DNA from: Bacteroidota bacterium
Lineage (GTDB): Bacteria; Bacteroidota; Bacteroidia; 2-12-FULL-35-15
DNA length: 7,425 bases
Reading direction: 5' to 3'
NCBI GenBank assembly: GCA_021413595.1
Contig: JAIOQD010000134.1
Span: forward strand, 979 to 8,403
Shown here: piece by piece, positions 6,440-7,425 of the stretch
How positions within the stretch are numbered: the first letter of the stretch is position 1
Layout of the letters: the number at the start of each line of letters is the position of its first letter
Notes under the pieces: model-generated
What the model saw: only the letters and a program-made list of their open reading frames with translations
The model's database searches: none
What the model was told of the DNA's origin: nothing
Program-made: the position numbers and the translations under genes

Positions 6440-6997
6440 ATTACGAAAACTACTGATAAAATAATTTTAGGCATCGATCCCGGTACCACTGTAATGGGTT
6501 ATGGGCTAATTCATATCAAAGGCAATAAAATGCATTTGATCGTGATGGGGGTTTTACGTCTTGAAAAAGTGGGAGATCATGCGCTAAAACTTCAAAAAAT
6601 ATTTAACTGCGTGATAGCTCTTATCGATGAGTATAAACCCGATGAATTAGCTATAGAAGCACCATTTTTCGGAAAAAATGTTCAATCGATGCTTAAACTG
6701 GGAAGAGCACAAGGTGTGGCAATTGCAGGGGCTTTATCCAAGAATATTCCAATTCAAGAATACGCGCCAAAAAAAATAAAAATGTCTATTACTGGCAATG
6801 GTAATGCTTCAAAGGAGCAGGTTGCTGCTATGTTAAAAACACTATTAAACTTTGAAGGGACTCCTGAATTTTTAGATGCTACCGATGGCTTAGCAGCGGC
6901 TGTTTGTCACCATTTTCAGAGAAAACCGGGTACTACTCAAAAGACCTATACAGGCTGGAAAGCTTTCTTATCAGAAAATCCGGAAAAGAAGGGGTAA
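6440..6997 (+). CDS. ruvC: Crossover junction endodeoxyribonuclease RuvC
   Basis: RuvC is the Holliday-junction resolvase that works with RuvAB in homologous recombination and repair, cutting paired strands symmetrically in the cytoplasm. Counting from 6440 the protein is 185 residues, normal for the family. All four metal-binding acids are visible: Asp13 in LGIDPG, Glu73 in AIEAPFF, and Asp146 and Asp149 in [13 protein letters not shown]. The [21 protein letters not shown] stretch is also typical. The first ATG in this frame is at 6494, but starting there removes the IDPG catalytic motif. The frame is open back to a TAA at 6401, and it contains no ATG, GTG or TTG before 6494. The best start is therefore ATT at 6440, giving [15 protein letters not shown], possibly a mutated or misread ATG. 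A -7 box lies about 40 nt upstream. The gene faces the HIT gene tail to tail. Confidence 0.92.
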   Translation: MTKTTDKIILGIDPGTTVMGYGLIHIKGNKMHLIVMGVLRLEKVGDHALKLQKIFNCVIALIDEYKPDELAIEAPFFGKNVQSMLKLGRAQGVAIAGALSKNIPIQEYAPKKIKMSITGNGNASKEQVAAMLKTLLNFEGTPEFLDATDGLAAAVCHHFQRKPGTTQKTYTGWKAFLSENPEKKG

Positions 6998-6999
6998 TT

Positions 7000-7063
7000 T
7001 AGTCATTGGCCATTAGTCATTGGTAATAGGTAAAACAAACAACTAACCAATGACTAATGACTA
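7000..7063. repeat. Inverted repeat between the convergent ruvC and HIT genes
   Basis: CATTAGTCATTGGT at 7011-7024 is perfectly complementary to 7046-7059, a 14-bp stem with a 21-nt loop. TAGTCATTGG also occurs twice in direct orientation (7000-7009 and 7014-7023). The unit fills the gap between the ruvC stop (6997) and the HIT stop (7063), overlapping the latter. It could form a hairpin at the 3' end of both transcripts, but the stem is AT-rich, so a classical terminator is not supported. Confidence 0.6.
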
Positions 7064-7425
7064 AAACCGAGAACGAATCTTTTCAGCCATACTGCTCAGT
7101 TCTTCAGCAGATGGTTTCAGTTTAGGCTGGGTAAAATTAATATCATTGGCTGTATTCATTGGTACCAAATGAATGTGAGCATGGGGCACTTCTAATCCAA
7201 TCACAGCAATACCTATTCTTTTGCAAGTAACAGCCTCCTTTTGAGCTTTTGCAACACCTTTTGCAAATACCATCATTTCCGCCAGATCAGTATCGGGGAT
7301 ATCAAAAATATAATCCACTTCCTTTTTAGGAATAACTAATATATGGCCATGTACAAGAGGGGAAACATCTAAAAAAGCGAAAAATTTTTCGTTTTCTGAA
7401 ATTTTATGAGAAGGTATCTCACCAT
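7061..7425 (-). CDS. HIT-family nucleotide-binding hydrolase (5' end cut off)
   Basis: A histidine-triad protein, a small cytoplasmic dimer that hydrolyses nucleoside phosphoramidates or related nucleotide conjugates. The window contains its last 120 residues and a TAG stop (7061-7063). The visible part starts GEIPSHKISENEKFFAFLD, typical of residues about 10-30 of HIT proteins, so only about ten residues are missing beyond the right edge. HGHILVIP lies at visible residues 25-32 and the catalytic HAHIHLVP triad at 81-88. GTG at 7318 can look like a start but would remove the N-terminal third, so it is an internal valine. An ATG at 7425-7423 is out of frame. The exact substrate class (HinT-like or another) cannot be decided. 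Confidence 0.92.
   Translation of the reverse strand, partial: GEIPSHKISENEKFFAFLDVSPLVHGHILVIPKKEVDYIFDIPDTDLAEMMVFAKGVAKAQKEAVTCKRIGIAVIGLEVPHAHIHLVPMNTANDINFTQPKLKPSAEELSSMAEKIRSRF

Noticed and set aside
6494..6496. ATG at 6494 as the ruvC start
   Set aside because: It would remove the IDPG motif with the first catalytic aspartate, although the frame and homology clearly extend upstream.
7000..7063. CRISPR or rho-independent terminator
   Set aside because: There are too few repeat units and no regular spacers for CRISPR. The AT-rich stem has no following T-run for an intrinsic terminator.
7316..7318. GTG at 7318 as the start of the HIT protein
   Set aside because: Typical HIT sequence (GEIPSHKI...HGHILVIP) continues upstream in frame to the window edge.

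Overview
The window looks like AT-rich chromosomal DNA from a member of the Bacteroidota. The evidence is protein style (lysine- and isoleucine-rich, signal peptides ending in A|Q), a TAnnTTTG-type -7 promoter box before ruvC, an OppC-type permease with a long periplasmic insertion, and several inverted-repeat families of a kind I recall from Bacteroidota genomes. No taxonomic marker allows a finer call.

Layout. Positions 2-169 (+) are the 3' end of an NhaD-type Na+/H+ antiporter. After 26 bp comes an intact 723-residue membrane receptor phosphatase (196-2367, +): signal peptide, GH2-like jelly-roll ectodomain, seven membrane helices, coiled coil, SpoIIE-type PP2C phosphatase. After another 26 bp comes its tandem paralogue (2394-4603, +). 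The second copy carries three lesions the first lacks: a one-base frameshift in the fourth membrane helix (about 3248-3278), an in-frame ~111-bp GC-rich palindromic element in the phosphatase domain (4193-4303), and loss of the last beta-strand at the 3' end. There it runs directly into the 3' end of a convergent OppC/DppC-type ABC permease (5812-4487, -), which has itself lost its own stop codon. The join near 4584 looks like a deletion scar or an assembly junction.

From 5813 to 6439 no gene is seen. This gap holds two inverted-repeat elements (6102-6198 and about 6236-6307) and a probable promoter for ruvC (6393-6400). RuvC (6440-6997, +) has all four catalytic acidic residues only if translation starts upstream of the first ATG, most simply at an ATT codon. 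A short inverted repeat (7000-7063) separates ruvC from a convergent HIT-family hydrolase (7425-7061, -) that is cut by the window edge.

Functionally, the two phosphatases form a same-strand, probably co-transcribed pair. They would read a periplasmic ligand and relay it by dephosphorylating a cytoplasmic partner, perhaps an anti-sigma antagonist or another phosphoprotein; no kinase or antagonist is encoded here. Their sensor domains have diverged strongly, while a 53-residue coiled-coil/linker is identical in protein despite 24 silent codon differences. Both copies were therefore under selection until recently. RuvC, HIT and the permease are housekeeping or transport genes with no visible link to the phosphatases.
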